Part shown: in pieces, positions 50,857-60,764 of the stretch
How the letters are laid out: each line of letters starts with the position of its first letter
How positions within the stretch are numbered: position 1 is the stretch's first letter
Source of the DNA: an uncultured Colwellia sp.
Lineage (GTDB): Bacteria > Pseudomonadota > Gammaproteobacteria > Enterobacterales > Alteromonadaceae
Length of the DNA stretch: 64,000 nt
Direction of reading: 5' to 3'
Assembly: GCA_913049915.1 (NCBI GenBank)
Contig: CAJWZC010000006.1
Coordinates: 1 to 64,000 of the forward strand
Notes under the pieces: generated by a model
Told to the model about the DNA's origin: nothing
The model's input: only the letters and a program-made list of their open reading frames with translations
The model's database searches: none
Position numbers and translations under genes: made by a program

Positions 50857-51726
50857 ATGAAATTTTATTTGAAAAGTGTCCTGACGTTAACGACATTATT
50901 TTTTATTAGTACTAGTAATGCGGATAACTCAGCAAACTCGGCTTGGCGTAAGTTGGCGCTTAGCAATACGGTTTTATTAACCTTGCCACATGGTAAAGTG
51001 GTTATTGAGCTAGCGCCGCAATTCTCTCCAGAAAATGTTAAGCAATTTAGTGGCTTAACAAAAAATGGTTTTTACGATAGCACTAAATTTTACCGTGTGA
51101 TCGACGGTTTTGTTGCTCAAGCTGGGCCAAAAGATGGCAGTAAGAAAGATAAATCAGTACCGCTATTAGCAATGGAATCGGAATGGGACGCCGATAGTAA
51201 ATGGACCTTTACCCCCGTACAGCAGCATGATTTATTTGCACAGCAGACCGGATTTAAAGACGGTTTTGCGCTAGCTTATCAAGCCAGTAAGGATAAGCTA
51301 GCTAAAGCATGGTTAACCCATTGCCCAGGTACCATAGCAATGGCGAGAAATAATGAAGCCGATACTGCTTCAAGTCACTTTTATTTTGTTATTGGCCAAG
51401 CACCACGTTACTTAGACAGAATTATGACCATCTTTGGTCGCGTGGTTTACGGTATGCAACATGTTCAAGCAATACAGCGTACTGAAGTTGTCGAAGGGGA
51501 TGATGCGGTTGACCATCGTGATTTTACTAACATAGTCAGTATGCAACTAATGAGCGATGTAGTAGAGGCTGAACGAATTCATATTGAAGTTGAAAATACT
51601 GAGTCAACCATGTTTGCGGAGCGCTTAATCAAACGTCGTGCCCGTGAAAGTGATTTTTTCTATAAAAAACCACCGCCGGTACTTGATGTTTGTCAGATCC
51701 CAATTAGAAGTCGACGAGTGAAATAA
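50857..51726 (+). CDS. Periplasmic cyclophilin-type peptidyl-prolyl isomerase
   Basis: Assists folding of exported proteins by cis-trans isomerising prolyl bonds. From the ATG at 50857 it is 290 residues and starts with a signal peptide (MKFYLKSVLTLTTLFFISTS, then NADNS); an upstream in-frame ATG would bury this signal. Cyclophilin elements are KFYRVIDGFVAQAGPKDG, CPGTIAMARNNEADTASSHF and RIMTIFGRVVYGMQHVQAIQ. The usual QGG is replaced by QAG, and an insertion lies between the two halves. The C-terminus is unusually basic. Confidence 0.9.
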   Translation: MKFYLKSVLTLTTLFFISTSNADNSANSAWRKLALSNTVLLTLPHGKVVIELAPQFSPENVKQFSGLTKNGFYDSTKFYRVIDGFVAQAGPKDGSKKDKSVPLLAMESEWDADSKWTFTPVQQHDLFAQQTGFKDGFALAYQASKDKLAKAWLTHCPGTIAMARNNEADTASSHFYFVIGQAPRYLDRIMTIFGRVVYGMQHVQAIQRTEVVEGDDAVDHRDFTNIVSMQLMSDVVEAERIHIEVENTESTMFAERLIKRRARESDFFYKKPPPVLDVCQIPIRSRRVK

Positions 51727-51794
51727 AATAGCTTAAATCAATATTGATTAAACTGAACGAACAATAAAATAATTTATTATCATTAAGGAACCCC

Positions 51795-52268
51795 TTGAAA
51801 AGTAATCTCATAACGAGTGCGGGATATAAAAAACTACAGGAAGAATTAAATTATCTATGGAGAGATAAAAGGCCAAAAATCACCGCTATTGTTAGCTGGG
51901 CTGCTAGTTTGGGCGATAGATCTGAAAATGGAGATTATACTTTTAATAAACGAGTATTAAGAGAAATTGATCGCAGAGTAAGGTACTTAAGAAAACGTTT
52001 AGAAGAGCTTAAGGTAATTGACTATTCTCCTCAGCAAGATGGCAAAGTATTTTTTGGCGCCACCGTTGAAATTGAAAATGAAGCGGGTGATATTATTAGC
52101 TTTAAGATTGTCGGGCCTGATGAGATTTATAATACCAAAGACTTTATTTCAATAGACTCTCCTATGGCCAGAGCAATGATAAAAAAAGAAGTAGACGATG
52201 AATTTTTCGTGCAAACCCCTGCAGGAAATAAAGAGTGGTTTATAAACAAGATTGATTACGTGAACTAG
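51795..52268 (+). CDS. greB: Transcription elongation factor GreB
   Basis: Enters the RNA polymerase secondary channel and stimulates cleavage of backtracked transcripts. 157 residues, start TTG at 51795 with AAGGAA upstream; the protein from this codon aligns with E. coli GreB from its first residue. The coiled coil contains ELNYLWRDKRPKITAIVSWA and AASLGDRSENGDY with the acidic tip. SIDSPMARAMIKKEVDD marks GreB rather than GreA. Confidence 0.96.
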   Translation: MKSNLITSAGYKKLQEELNYLWRDKRPKITAIVSWAASLGDRSENGDYTFNKRVLREIDRRVRYLRKRLEELKVIDYSPQQDGKVFFGATVEIENEAGDIISFKIVGPDEIYNTKDFISIDSPMARAMIKKEVDDEFFVQTPAGNKEWFINKIDYVN

Positions 52269-52526
52269 TTAACTTTTCATTTTATCGATTTAAATGGAGT
52301 TTGAGAAACAGATTATTAAGTATGTTTTTTTGAAACTGATTACATCGTAATCTATACCATGGAACGATTACCCCAAAATAAAGCGATGAAAAAATTATCG
52401 TATGCTTAGGCGGTAATACAGTCAGTGTTGAAAGTGATTGTATTGCAGCGCTCAGTATGATTTTCGTCAGAACAGTTTTCTGTTATTATACCAATCAACA
52501 TATTATCCTGCTGGAACTGCCTTTTA

Positions 52527-54926
52527 ATGTTAACTATTGCCGAGCAAATCGCTCAAGAACTCAATGTTAACGCGGTACAAATAAATGCCGCTATTACTTT
52601 ACTTGATGATGGTGCCACTGTGCCATTTATTGCCCGCTACCGTAAAGAAGCTACCCAAGGTTTAGATGATAATCATCTTCGCCATTTAGCGCAGCGCCTA
52701 AGCTACTTACGTGAACTCGAAGACCGTCGACAAGTTATTTTAATTAGTATTAAGCAACAAGATAAGCTGAGTGTTGAGCTCGAGAAGTTAATCACTCAAG
52801 CAGATAACAAAACTCGCTTAGAAGATTTATATTTACCCTATAAGCCAAAGCGTCGTACTAAAGGAAAAATCGCCAGTGAAGCGGGTATAGCACCTTTAGC
52901 AAATAAGCTTTTTAATAATTGGCAACTCTCTCCAACAACCGAGGCTAAATATTTTATCAATGAAGCAGCTGGCTTTTCTGATGTGAACGCCGTGTTGGAA
53001 GGTGCTTGTTATATTTTAGCGGAACGTTTTAGTGAAGATGCAAGTTTACTGGCAAAATTGCGTGCCCATCTATTAAAGCAGGCGCATTTAATCAGCAAGC
53101 TTATTAAAGGACAAGATAAAGCAGGGGCAAAATTCCGTGATTATTTTGAGCACAGTGAAAAGCTAAAATCAGTACCTTCTCATCGTATGCTTGCCATGTT
53201 GCGTGGCAGAAATGAAGGTTTCTTAAGGCTTAATATTGATGTTGATCCAGGACAAGAAATCGCTACTTTTAATAGTGCCGAACGAATCCTTATTGAGCAC
53301 TTAACGTTACGATGCCTTTCTACCGGAAATAAACAACCCGCGACAGAGTTTTTAACTAAGCTGGTGCAACTAACATGGAAAGCCAAGCTAAATGTTAGTT
53401 TAAGCAATGAACTGGTCACGAGTTTACGTGAGCAAGCAGAAACACAAGCAATAGACGTGTTTTCAAATAATCTTGCTGATTTATTGATGGCAGCACCTGC
53501 TGGTCCACAAGTAACATTAGGTTTAGACCCAGGTTTAAGAACGGGCTGTAAAATTGCCATTGTAGATGGCACAGGAAAGTTATTACATACCGCTACCATC
53601 TTCCCGCACGTCCCACAGAACCATTGGGATAAATCGATACGAACCTTGGTAAATATTTGTCGTCAGCATAAAGTTGAATTAGTGGCTATTGGCAATGGTA
53701 CTGGCTCACGTGAAAGTGATAAATTAATAGCAGAAGTTATCCAATTTTTTAAAGCAGAGGAAAGTAAAATACAACTGACTAAGATGATCGTCAGTGAAGC
53801 TGGCGCCTCTGTTTATTCTGCTTCTGAATTTGCTGCTAATGAATTTCCTGATTTAGATGTGTCAATTCGTGGCGCAGTTTCTATTGCCCGACGCCTACAA
53901 GATCCATTGGCTGAATTAGTAAAAATTGATCCGAAAGCCATTGGTGTTGGTCAATATCAGCACGATGTTAGCCAAAGCCAATTGAGTAAAACCCTTGATG
54001 ATGTTGTTGAAGATTGTGTAAATGCGGTCGGTGTTGATTTAAACAGTGCTTCAGCGGCGTTATTAACACGTGTTTCAGGATTAAACAAAACTATGGCTAG
54101 CAATATTGTTGCTTATCGAGATAGCGAAGGGCGCTTTACCAACAGAAAGCAGTTGAAAAAAGTAGCACGTTTAGGGCCTAAAGCTTTTGAGCAATCAGCG
54201 GGCTTTTTACGTATCACTGGTGGTGACAATCCGTTAGATCAATCAGCACTTCATCCTGAAAGTTACCCCGTGGTTGAAAAAATCCTTAGCTTACTCGAGC
54301 TTGATGCTAACAAAATACTTAATAATGATGAGCAACTCAAGTCACTCGACATTGATCAGCTAACCAATAATGACTTTGGTGAAGTTACCGTTAAAGATAT
54401 TATCAAAGAATTAGCTAAACCAAATCGTGATCCTAGACCCGCGTTTAAAACCGCTACTTTTGCCGAAGGTATTACAACCATGGCAGATTTAACTTTAGGC
54501 ATGATACTCGAAGGCGTTGTCTCTAATGTGGCTAACTTTGGTGCTTTTGTTGATATTGGTGTACATCAAGATGGTCTAGTACACATTTCATCAATAACCG
54601 ATAAGTTTGTTAGTGATCCGCGTGAAATTGTTAAGGCTGGCGATATTGTAAAGGTGAAGGTGTTAGAAATAGATTCATCTCGTAAGCGTATCAGTTTGAC
54701 TATGCGACTGGATGAGCAAGTAACAGAGCAAACTAAAAAACCGTCACAACCGCAAGGTGCCAGTAGTACTGCTAATAAAACGAAGAATCACTCAAGTAAT
54801 AAAAATCATCAGGGTAAATCCCCTGCACAGCAAAATAATTCGCAAGGTCGGCCGCAAGGTAAAAAGGTAGACAATGCCGTGATGGGTAACGCTTTCGCTG
54901 ATGCTTTTGCTAAGTTGAAGAAATAG
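52527..54926 (+). CDS. tex: Tex family S1 RNA-binding transcription accessory protein
   Basis: Conserved nucleic-acid-binding protein related to Spt6. 799 residues. The N-terminal helical region has [19 protein letters not shown] YqgF/RuvC-like domain follows with [20 protein letters not shown], then a helix-hairpin-helix region ([19 protein letters not shown]). The C-terminal S1 domain is [20 protein letters not shown] and onward. The tail after residue 735 is a low-complexity S, N, Q and K-rich stretch ending in [10 protein letters not shown], as in related Tex proteins. The paired RNA genes start about 70 bases downstream. Confidence 0.97.
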   Translation: MLTIAEQIAQELNVNAVQINAAITLLDDGATVPFIARYRKEATQGLDDNHLRHLAQRLSYLRELEDRRQVILISIKQQDKLSVELEKLITQADNKTRLEDLYLPYKPKRRTKGKIASEAGIAPLANKLFNNWQLSPTTEAKYFINEAAGFSDVNAVLEGACYILAERFSEDASLLAKLRAHLLKQAHLISKLIKGQDKAGAKFRDYFEHSEKLKSVPSHRMLAMLRGRNEGFLRLNIDVDPGQEIATFNSAERILIEHLTLRCLSTGNKQPATEFLTKLVQLTWKAKLNVSLSNELVTSLREQAETQAIDVFSNNLADLLMAAPAGPQVTLGLDPGLRTGCKIAIVDGTGKLLHTATIFPHVPQNHWDKSIRTLVNICRQHKVELVAIGNGTGSRESDKLIAEVIQFFKAEESKIQLTKMIVSEAGASVYSASEFAANEFPDLDVSIRGAVSIARRLQDPLAELVKIDPKAIGVGQYQHDVSQSQLSKTLDDVVEDCVNAVGVDLNSASAALLTRVSGLNKTMASNIVAYRDSEGRFTNRKQLKKVARLGPKAFEQSAGFLRITGGDNPLDQSALHPESYPVVEKILSLLELDANKILNNDEQLKSLDIDQLTNNDFGEVTVKDIIKELAKPNRDPRPAFKTATFAEGITTMADLTLGMILEGVVSNVANFGAFVDIGVHQDGLVHISSITDKFVSDPREIVKAGDIVKVKVLEIDSSRKRISLTMRLDEQVTEQTKKPSQPQGASSTANKTKNHSSNKNHQGKSPAQQNNSQGRPQGKKVDNAVMGNAFADAFAKLKK

Positions 54927-54961
54927 AATAAAACTATTTATAATTAATTGTTAAAATAGTG

Positions 54962-54990
54962 TTGACTATCGTAATGAGAATGATTATCAT
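54962..54990 (+). promoter_or_regulatory. Promoter with Fur box, sRNA copy 1
   Basis: -35 TTGACT (54962-54967), 17-base spacer, -10 TATCAT (54985-54990). The Fur core TGAGAATGATTATCA (54975-54989) differs from the 7-1-7 consensus TGATAATnATTATCA at one base and covers the spacer and -10, so iron-loaded Fur should block it. Confidence 0.88.
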
Positions 54991-54996
54991 TTGTTT

Positions 54997-55181
54997 CGTT
55001 GCCTAGGCAGTGAATGCTCTCTCACTAAATAGGTAACAGCAAAGAACGGAACTTAGTGGTTGTGCTCCAGGACACATGACCACTAAGTGCCACTTTGGTG
55101 TTCTACAGTTTTATTCGACTTTAAAATTTTTGATGGTTTAACCAGTAACACTTTCTTTATGCTCGTGTCACTGGTTTTTTT
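54997..55181 (+). ncRNA. Fur-regulated small RNA, copy 1
   Basis: About 185 nt from the predicted start to the terminator. Folded by eye: a 5' hairpin AGTGA/TCACT with loop carrying ATGCTCTC; a middle helix of up to 13 bp, CTTAGTGGTTGTG paired with CATGACCACTAAG; an A/T-rich single-stranded section (TTTAAAATTTTTGATGG) that could bind Hfq; and the terminator. No convincing ORF. By promoter logic it is made under iron limitation and would be expected to act on mRNAs. No RyhB or PrrF core was recognised, so the family may be new. Confidence 0.8.
55140..55181 (+). terminator. Terminator of sRNA copy 1
   Basis: 12-bp stem AACCAGTAACAC/GTGTCACTGGTT with one mismatch, 13-base loop, then TTTTTTT. 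Confidence 0.9.
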
Positions 55182-55247
55182 ATGCCTGTTATATTTTGAT
55201 TGTTTTACTCAATGATAATATTAATTAATAAAAGTTCATAAATAGTG

Positions 55248-55276
55248 TTGACTATATTAATGAGAATGATTATCAT
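55248..55276 (+). promoter_or_regulatory. Promoter with Fur box, sRNA copy 2
   Basis: -35 TTGACT (55248-55253), 17-base spacer, -10 TATCAT (55271-55276), Fur core TGAGAATGATTATCA at 55261-55275. The Fur core is identical to copy 1. Confidence 0.88.
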
Positions 55277-55282
55277 TTGATT

Positions 55283-55469
55283 AGTTGCTTAGGCAGTGAA
55301 TGCTCTCTCACTAAATAGGTAACAGCAAAGCACGGAACTTAGTGGTTATGCTTCAGGACACATAGCCACTAAGCACCACTTTGGAGCTCTACAGTTTTAA
55401 TTCGACTTTAAAATTTTTGATGGTTTAGCCAGTAACTCTTTCTTCACGGCAAAGGTTACTGGTTTTTTT
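55283..55469 (+). ncRNA. Fur-regulated small RNA, copy 2
   Basis: About 187 nt. Same architecture as copy 1. The middle helix is CTTAGTGGTTATG paired with CATAGCCACTAAG. Three pairs differ from copy 1 in sequence but stay pairable (Watson-Crick or G-U). The 5' hairpin loop is unchanged. The terminator loop is quite different. The pattern indicates selection on RNA structure and suggests two related regulators with a shared seed. Confidence 0.8.
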
Positions 55470-55470
55470 A
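55427..55470 (+). terminator. Terminator of sRNA copy 2
   Basis: Stem GCCAGTAAC/GTTACTGGT with an additional CTTT/AAAG pairing near the loop, then TTTTTTT. Confidence 0.9.
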
Positions 55471-55750
55471 TGCCTATTACTATATTTTTGTACTGTACTT
55501 TATATCTTAAAGCGACTTACTACCTCAGACATACCATTACTACTTACTTTTAATTGCTGGCTTGTCGATTAGTGGTCGCTAGTAATTCATTGGTTATACT
55601 GGCTAGACCATTTATACTCAAATTCTCAAATTAACTTCACCTGAGAGGAAAAATTTCTGAGCTTAGCTACGATTTTTGCTAATTTTTATTACAATAGATG
55701 GCAGTTTTATGAAATTAATTTTTATATTTAATACCTAGTTTTAAATAATC

Positions 55751-56125
55751 TCATGCAGTGCTTAAATCCCAGCCCTGAAAATCAGTACCGTCAATCAAGA
55801 CATTAACTATAGGGTCAATAACTTCAGCTAATGGCGTTATTACTTAATACTTCACCTAAGGTTGTTACTAGCGGTTCATTAATGAGAATTTCTGGAATAA
55901 TGGTGACCGATTGCGCTATTTTAATAATGAAATATTACCACGCATGGCTTCATTGGCATTATCAACCTTATATTCATGGAAATAATTACCTTAATGACTT
56001 CCATAGTCTATTTATTTGATTAGCTGTCTGGGGTACTAACTAGCGAGTTATCGGGTGTATTAGCAAAAATTGTCGTAGAGGAAAATAACGCACTAACAGC
56101 TAAAAATAATAGAGAAAAACTTCAT
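55751..56125 (-). pseudogene. Broken small secreted protein gene
   Basis: Minus-strand pieces in changing frames form one protein-like path: MKFFSIIF at 56125, then after a frameshift LAVSALFSSTTIFANTPDNS (a signal peptide). Next come NYFHEYKVDNANEAMRGNIS, RNRSPLFQKFSLMNR, PLVTTLGEVLSNNA and finally VIDPIVNVLIDGTDFQGWDL ending in a stop at 55751-55753. At least three frameshifts and two stops. About 120 residues originally. Family not recognised. Confidence 0.5.
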
Positions 56126-56299
56126 AAACAACTCAAAACTTAATTAATATAAGTGTACAATAAATAAATTAGTTAATACCAATGTTAAGAGTAATTATTT
56201 CTTTTTGTGTTGGTTGTTTTATTATTTATCTCGAGGTTGATTTAGCAAATATTCATCCTGTTTTTAAGTGGAGTAAATTTTAACTAAATCGTAAAATTA
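56126..56299. other. AT-rich spacer downstream of the S9 peptidase gene
   Basis: 174 bases with no gene or clear terminator. An ATACCAATGTTAAG motif near 56177 resembles the ends of the second repeat family. Confidence 0.4.
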
Positions 56300-58381
56300 T
56301 TATTTTTTATCAGCTTCTTTAAGTGCCGTTAAGTTAGCCGCATGAGATAAATCATGAGCAGGCATTGGCTTGTTATCATGTTTGAGATAGTTATCCATCC
56401 AACGCATTAAACGTAAGCTGTAGTCATACTTTGCTGCAGCGCGTTTATTACCATGACCTTCGCCTGGATAATAGACTAAACGCACGGTTTTGCCATGAAC
56501 CTTCATGTAGCGGTACATTTCCATCGATTGTGCAGGATGTACGCGAGGATCAGCTTTACCATGCATAATTAATAATGGCGTTTCAGACTGCTCAACCCAA
56601 AAAATAGGACTGCGCTCTAGATACCATTGCCATTTGTCCCATGGGTATGAACGAGCATGAACTAAATTCATTTCATTAGAAATATCAGTAGTGCCAAACT
56701 TTGATAACTGGTTAGAAATACCAACAAACATAACACTGGCTGCAAAATGCTTAGTCAGCTTAGTTGCCCCCCAAGCTGAAGCATAACCACCGTATGAACC
56801 ACCGGTAATACCGACTTTTTTCTCATTAACTAAACCAATATTCACTAGGTGATTTTTAAGGTCTACTAAGTCATCAAATTCTTTACCGGCGTAATCGTTT
56901 TGACCCAATTTAGAATAATCTACGCCTTTACCTGTGCTACCACGATAGTTAGGGTGAAATACGGCATAACCTTGTGCGGCGGCTAATTGGCCAGGACGAG
57001 AGTAGGCGGTTACCCAACCATCTTTATCATGGCTTTCTGGACCACCGTGCACGGACATGATTAAAGGGTAACGTTGGCCTTTTTTGTAATCAAGGGGATA
57101 AACTAATACACCACCAATCTCAACACCGTCACGGGCTTTAATGGTAAGGCTTTCTTGTTTTGCTAGTGATACATCATTTAACCAAATATTTGAGTCAGTT
57201 AAGCGCGTTTCTTTCTTTCCGCGCAGCATAAATACTTCGTTAGGGTGCTGGGCACTGTTTGCTTTAACGACAATACTTTTGTCTGAATTAGAAATGCTTA
57301 GGTTTGCAGCGATGAATTTACCACCCGCAACAACCGTGGTGTATTTGTTAGTACCAGGTTTAATTTTGGCGACAACAGACTGGGTACCAACATTGGCAAT
57401 AAAGAATAATTCATCACGCTTATTAGACCATTGAAAGTCACTGACGTGACCGTTAAAGTTTGGTAACCAGTTAGTTACTTTACCCGAACTAACATTGGCA
57501 ATAAATAGGCGGCCACTTGCTGGATCATGTATGTCTTGTGCGCCGAGTAGGGCTACATATTTACCATCGTATGAAAATTCAGCTGCGCCTAATTTACCTT
57601 TTGTAGCAAAAGACGTTTTAACAGATTTTTTGGCTATATCAACAATATGCCATTGTGACTTCATGTACTTGTCATCAATGAGTGCTGTAGGTTGAGTTTT
57701 TACTAATAAATCTTTACCGTTAGGCGAAAAATGTATATCAGAAACATACCCTTTGATATCCCATGCTTCAGGGGTTATCGCTTTATCCGACTGAGTAAGG
57801 TCTGTTACGTATAACAGCTGATTGGTTAACTCTTCTTCGAAAACTTCTGCTTTAAAGCCTAACTCTTTTAGTTTTTTAACTGACTTGTCTTTTGCTTTTT
57901 TAGCTAAAATTGCTATTTTTTTGTTATCAGCGCTAAGGGCGTAATGACTGATGCTGGTATTTTTTAATATCACGGCTTGTTGAGCTTGGCCACCATTTGC
58001 TGGGATCTGATATAGCGCAGTGAATTTATCATCGTTCATTTTTGCTAAGAAATAAATCAGTGAACCATCAGTAGACCATTGAATTTTCTTAACGTTTACC
58101 TTACCGGTAATATAAGGACGTTCTTCGCCTTTATCATTAACAAGGTAGAGTTCACCCCAGTTAGTACCATCTTTTTCAGCATAGATTTCACGGGGCACTG
58201 AGCGAGTGTAAGCAATGTATTCACCACTTGGGCTTACCTGCGCTTGGCTAACCGATTGCAGAGTGGCGAGGTTTTCAGCAGTGATAACTTTACTTGTTTG
58301 CTCAGCGGACGCCACTGAACAAGTAAGCAAACCTAAGCTAAGTGCTAAGGCTTGTTTTAAGGCGTTTATTTTTAGTTTCAT
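56300..58381 (-). CDS. Secreted S9 family prolyl oligopeptidase / acylaminoacyl peptidase-like
   Basis: Exported serine peptidase releasing dipeptides or acylated residues. 693 residues with a signal peptide (LKQALALSLGLLTCSVASAE). A beta-propeller with WD40-like PD40 repeats occupies about residues 35-400, and an alpha/beta hydrolase domain the rest. The catalytic triad is visible as Ser529 in GGSYGGYAS, Asp611 in ADPRVHP and His643 in GEGHGN. AGGACTAGTA precedes the ATG. Single gene, probably periplasmic. Confidence 0.95.
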   Translation of the reverse strand: MKLKINALKQALALSLGLLTCSVASAEQTSKVITAENLATLQSVSQAQVSPSGEYIAYTRSVPREIYAEKDGTNWGELYLVNDKGEERPYITGKVNVKKIQWSTDGSLIYFLAKMNDDKFTALYQIPANGGQAQQAVILKNTSISHYALSADNKKIAILAKKAKDKSVKKLKELGFKAEVFEEELTNQLLYVTDLTQSDKAITPEAWDIKGYVSDIHFSPNGKDLLVKTQPTALIDDKYMKSQWHIVDIAKKSVKTSFATKGKLGAAEFSYDGKYVALLGAQDIHDPASGRLFIANVSSGKVTNWLPNFNGHVSDFQWSNKRDELFFIANVGTQSVVAKIKPGTNKYTTVVAGGKFIAANLSISNSDKSIVVKANSAQHPNEVFMLRGKKETRLTDSNIWLNDVSLAKQESLTIKARDGVEIGGVLVYPLDYKKGQRYPLIMSVHGGPESHDKDGWVTAYSRPGQLAAAQGYAVFHPNYRGSTGKGVDYSKLGQNDYAGKEFDDLVDLKNHLVNIGLVNEKKVGITGGSYGGYASAWGATKLTKHFAASVMFVGISNQLSKFGTTDISNEMNLVHARSYPWDKWQWYLERSPIFWVEQSETPLLIMHGKADPRVHPAQSMEMYRYMKVHGKTVRLVYYPGEGHGNKRAAAKYDYSLRLMRWMDNYLKHDNKPMPAHDLSHAANLTALKEADKK

Positions 58382-58558
58382 TACTAGTCCTAGAGGTCTA
58401 TTTGAAAATTTATTACACGGATTTTATATTTTTTTGAGCGTTAAACAAATGGAAAGCGTATTAAATACGGTTAAAATAGTAAGAATAGAGATTAAGCAGG
58501 TATTAGTTAAATATCTTATACCTACTTAAGGAGCCATATCAACAATAACTAGTTTTAA

Positions 58559-59920
58559 TTACTTAAATCTAGTTGCTAAGTAATTGAATACGGCACGAAT
58601 ACCAAATGCTTCACCACCTAATGGGCGGCCGGATAAATGGCGAACATTAAAGGCCATTATATCAAAATGAACCCAATCTGTTTTTTCAATAAAACGTTGT
58701 AAGTATAACGCTGCAGTAATAGCGCCACCAAAAGGTTGCGCTGGACAGTTAGTCATATCCGCAATCGTACTGTCGAACAAGTTATCGTATGGGCTATAAA
58801 GTGGCATACGCCATACCGGATCGCTAATTTTGCTACCCGCTAAAGTAATATCTGCGGCAACTTGATCATTATTTGAGAAGAAACCAGGTAATTCAGTACC
58901 TAAGGCAACACGCATAGCACCTGTTAACGTAGCGAAATCTATAATCAAGGTAGGGTCATCATTTTCTGCTTCGGCTAAGGCATCACATAAAACTAAACGA
59001 CCTTCAGCATCGGTATTATGAATTTCAACCGTTAGACCTTTACGAGTAGTAACCACATCACCTGGACGAAGCGCGTTGCTTGATACTGCGTTTTCTACGG
59101 CAGGAATTAACACTCGCAAATTAATGGGCAGGTTATGTGCCATAATTAACTGCGCTAGACCCAAAACATGGGCAGCACCGCCCATATCTTTTTTCATGTT
59201 ACGCATGCCAGCCGAGGGTTTCATATCTAAACCACCACTATCAAAACAGACTCCTTTACCTACTAAAGTGACGAGTGGGTTTTTACTATCACCCCAGGTT
59301 AAATCAACTAAACGAGGCGTATGAACACTGGCGCGACCAACAGCATGAATAGTTGGGTAATTATGAACAAGCAGTTCATCACCAATGATTTGCTTAACGT
59401 CACCATTAAATTGTTCTGCTAGGTTTAACGCCGTTTTGGCGATATCTTCTGGCATCATATCGGCGGCGGGTGTATTGACCAAGTCACGTGTTAAGGCAGT
59501 CGCTTGGGCAAATTTAATAGCACTTTCTACAGTATCAGTATTATTAATTGCTAAACTGGCTAAGACTTTAGCTGACTTGTTACTAATATATCTATCATAT
59601 TGATACGCGCCAATTAACCAGCCAAAGCTAATCGCTTCAACATGTTTAGCGTCTGCTTTTAATAAATATTGACCTTGGGGTAACTGTTTAATTAAGTCAC
59701 CACAAGCAAAGAAATCGCTCGTATCGGTAACGACAAATACAGCTTGGTTAATTTCACCTTGGCTATTTGGGATAATAGCCAAGCCTTTACCGGTAAATTG
59801 CATATTTGATAACCAAGTTTTACTCTGTTCATCTTGCCGTGCAAGCCAGGATTGATATGCGGACTTTTCAATGATTATTAATGGTGTACCAGTATTTTCT
59901 GCATTCAATAAGTTATTCAT
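58559..59920 (-). CDS. M17 leucyl aminopeptidase family protein
   Basis: Cytoplasmic metallo-aminopeptidase trimming N-terminal residues. From the ATG at 59920, which has AAAGGA at good spacing (an ATG six bases upstream overlaps it), it is 453 residues. The M17 signature NTDAEGRL is at residues 302-309. The metal and catalytic segments GKGVCFDSGGLDMKPSAGMR and KKDMGGAAHVLG precede it. Shorter than PepA (503) and with a divergent N-terminal domain, so closer to the PepB-like or uncharacterised M17 groups. Confidence 0.93.
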   Translation of the reverse strand: MNNLLNAENTGTPLIIIEKSAYQSWLARQDEQSKTWLSNMQFTGKGLAIIPNSQGEINQAVFVVTDTSDFFACGDLIKQLPQGQYLLKADAKHVEAISFGWLIGAYQYDRYISNKSAKVLASLAINNTDTVESAIKFAQATALTRDLVNTPAADMMPEDIAKTALNLAEQFNGDVKQIIGDELLVHNYPTIHAVGRASVHTPRLVDLTWGDSKNPLVTLVGKGVCFDSGGLDMKPSAGMRNMKKDMGGAAHVLGLAQLIMAHNLPINLRVLIPAVENAVSSNALRPGDVVTTRKGLTVEIHNTDAEGRLVLCDALAEAENDDPTLIIDFATLTGAMRVALGTELPGFFSNNDQVAADITLAGSKISDPVWRMPLYSPYDNLFDSTIADMTNCPAQPFGGAITAALYLQRFIEKTDWVHFDIMAFNVRHLSGRPLGGEAFGIRAVFNYLATRFK

Positions 59921-60088
59921 GAGCATCCTTTAGAGCTATTGTTTATCTGATGTAATACCTTAATTGTAACTCAAGATGAGTAGGGAAAAATGCTATGAGG
60001 ACAATTATTTATCACTTTATGGTCAATTATAGTCTGAGATATAAAGTAGGTTAGAGAGTCACTGGTAAAAGCATTAATACTGGAGTAG

Positions 60089-60760
60089 TTATAACAACAC
60101 ATCTTTTAAGATGGTTTCGTCGTTTTTATTAGCTTTACTCATTTGTGCCATAAATAATTTAGTGTTAGCAATTACATCGTTTAGTGCATTATGAGAATGG
60201 TGTTCATGTAGTTCAAACTTGCTGCGTAAATTGGTTAGGCCTAATTCAGAAGGCTCGCAGGCAACATCGCGTTTATCTAAATTGCGCTTAGTAAGTGCTA
60301 GCGTATATATCATCGTAAAGTGGGTGCTATGCCATAAGGTTTCTGGCAAGCTTCAGTTAAAGCTATTTTTCAATGCGAACAAAATGTACCAGCATTACTT
60401 TACCTACTAAGGCTTATAATAGTGTTTCAATCACCACAGAAAATGATTGTCCTTGTTCTTTTGGGTTATCAGTAATGTGGTGAATAATACCATTATTCTA
60501 TTCAAGCTGCGCTTGGATTTTGATCATTTGATGGTAGTTTTTTTTGAGTAATATTTGCTTTTTTTAAGGGTGATAAAGCCAACAGGTAATAACTTATCTT
60601 GTTTGGCATCAAGAGCAGTTAATTAAAAATCAACTGCTAATATTTCTACCTATCGATGGGGGTATTAATATCAGGTAAAGGTACCAATAAAAAATATATT
60701 AATAGGCCAGCAGGCGCTTTTAGATAAATATACAATAAATAAGGTACTATTTTTAGTTTT
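60089..60760 (-). pseudogene. DnaQ-like 3'-5' exonuclease, decayed
   Basis: Pieces in several frames follow the family in order: KAPAGLLIYF and PLPDINTPID, ILAVDF then LTALDAKQDKLLPVGFITL (ExoI region), HITDNPKEQGQSFSVVIETL, ALVGKVMLVHFVRIEK, and the C-terminal LDKRDVACEPSELGLTNLRS and HHSHNALNDVIANTKLFMAQ (ExoIII His and Asp). Several stops and frameshifts interrupt it. In Shewanella and Vibrio an exonuclease of this kind neighbours the same symporter genes. Confidence 0.85.
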
Positions 60761-60764
60761 TATC

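Larger units (their letters stand above)
54955..55490 (+). repeat. Tandem duplication of a Fur-regulated RNA unit
   Basis: Two head-to-tail copies with a 286-bp period (for example the -35 at 54962 and 55248). Promoter, RNA body and terminator are all duplicated. The bodies are highly similar by eye, with the block GCAGTGAATGCTCTCTCACT identical in both. Differences fall mainly in the first bases, the middle-hairpin stem and the terminator loop. Confidence 0.9.

Noticed and set aside
54997-55469. Assignment of the RNA pair as RyhB or PrrF
   Set aside because: The promoter logic and tandem layout fit, but I could not find the RyhB core (GCUCACAUUGCUUCC type) in either copy, so no family name is given.
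55831-56019. 62-codon plus-strand ORF downstream of the sRNA pair
   Set aside because: It is the complement of a broken minus-strand secreted-protein gene and lacks a ribosome site.
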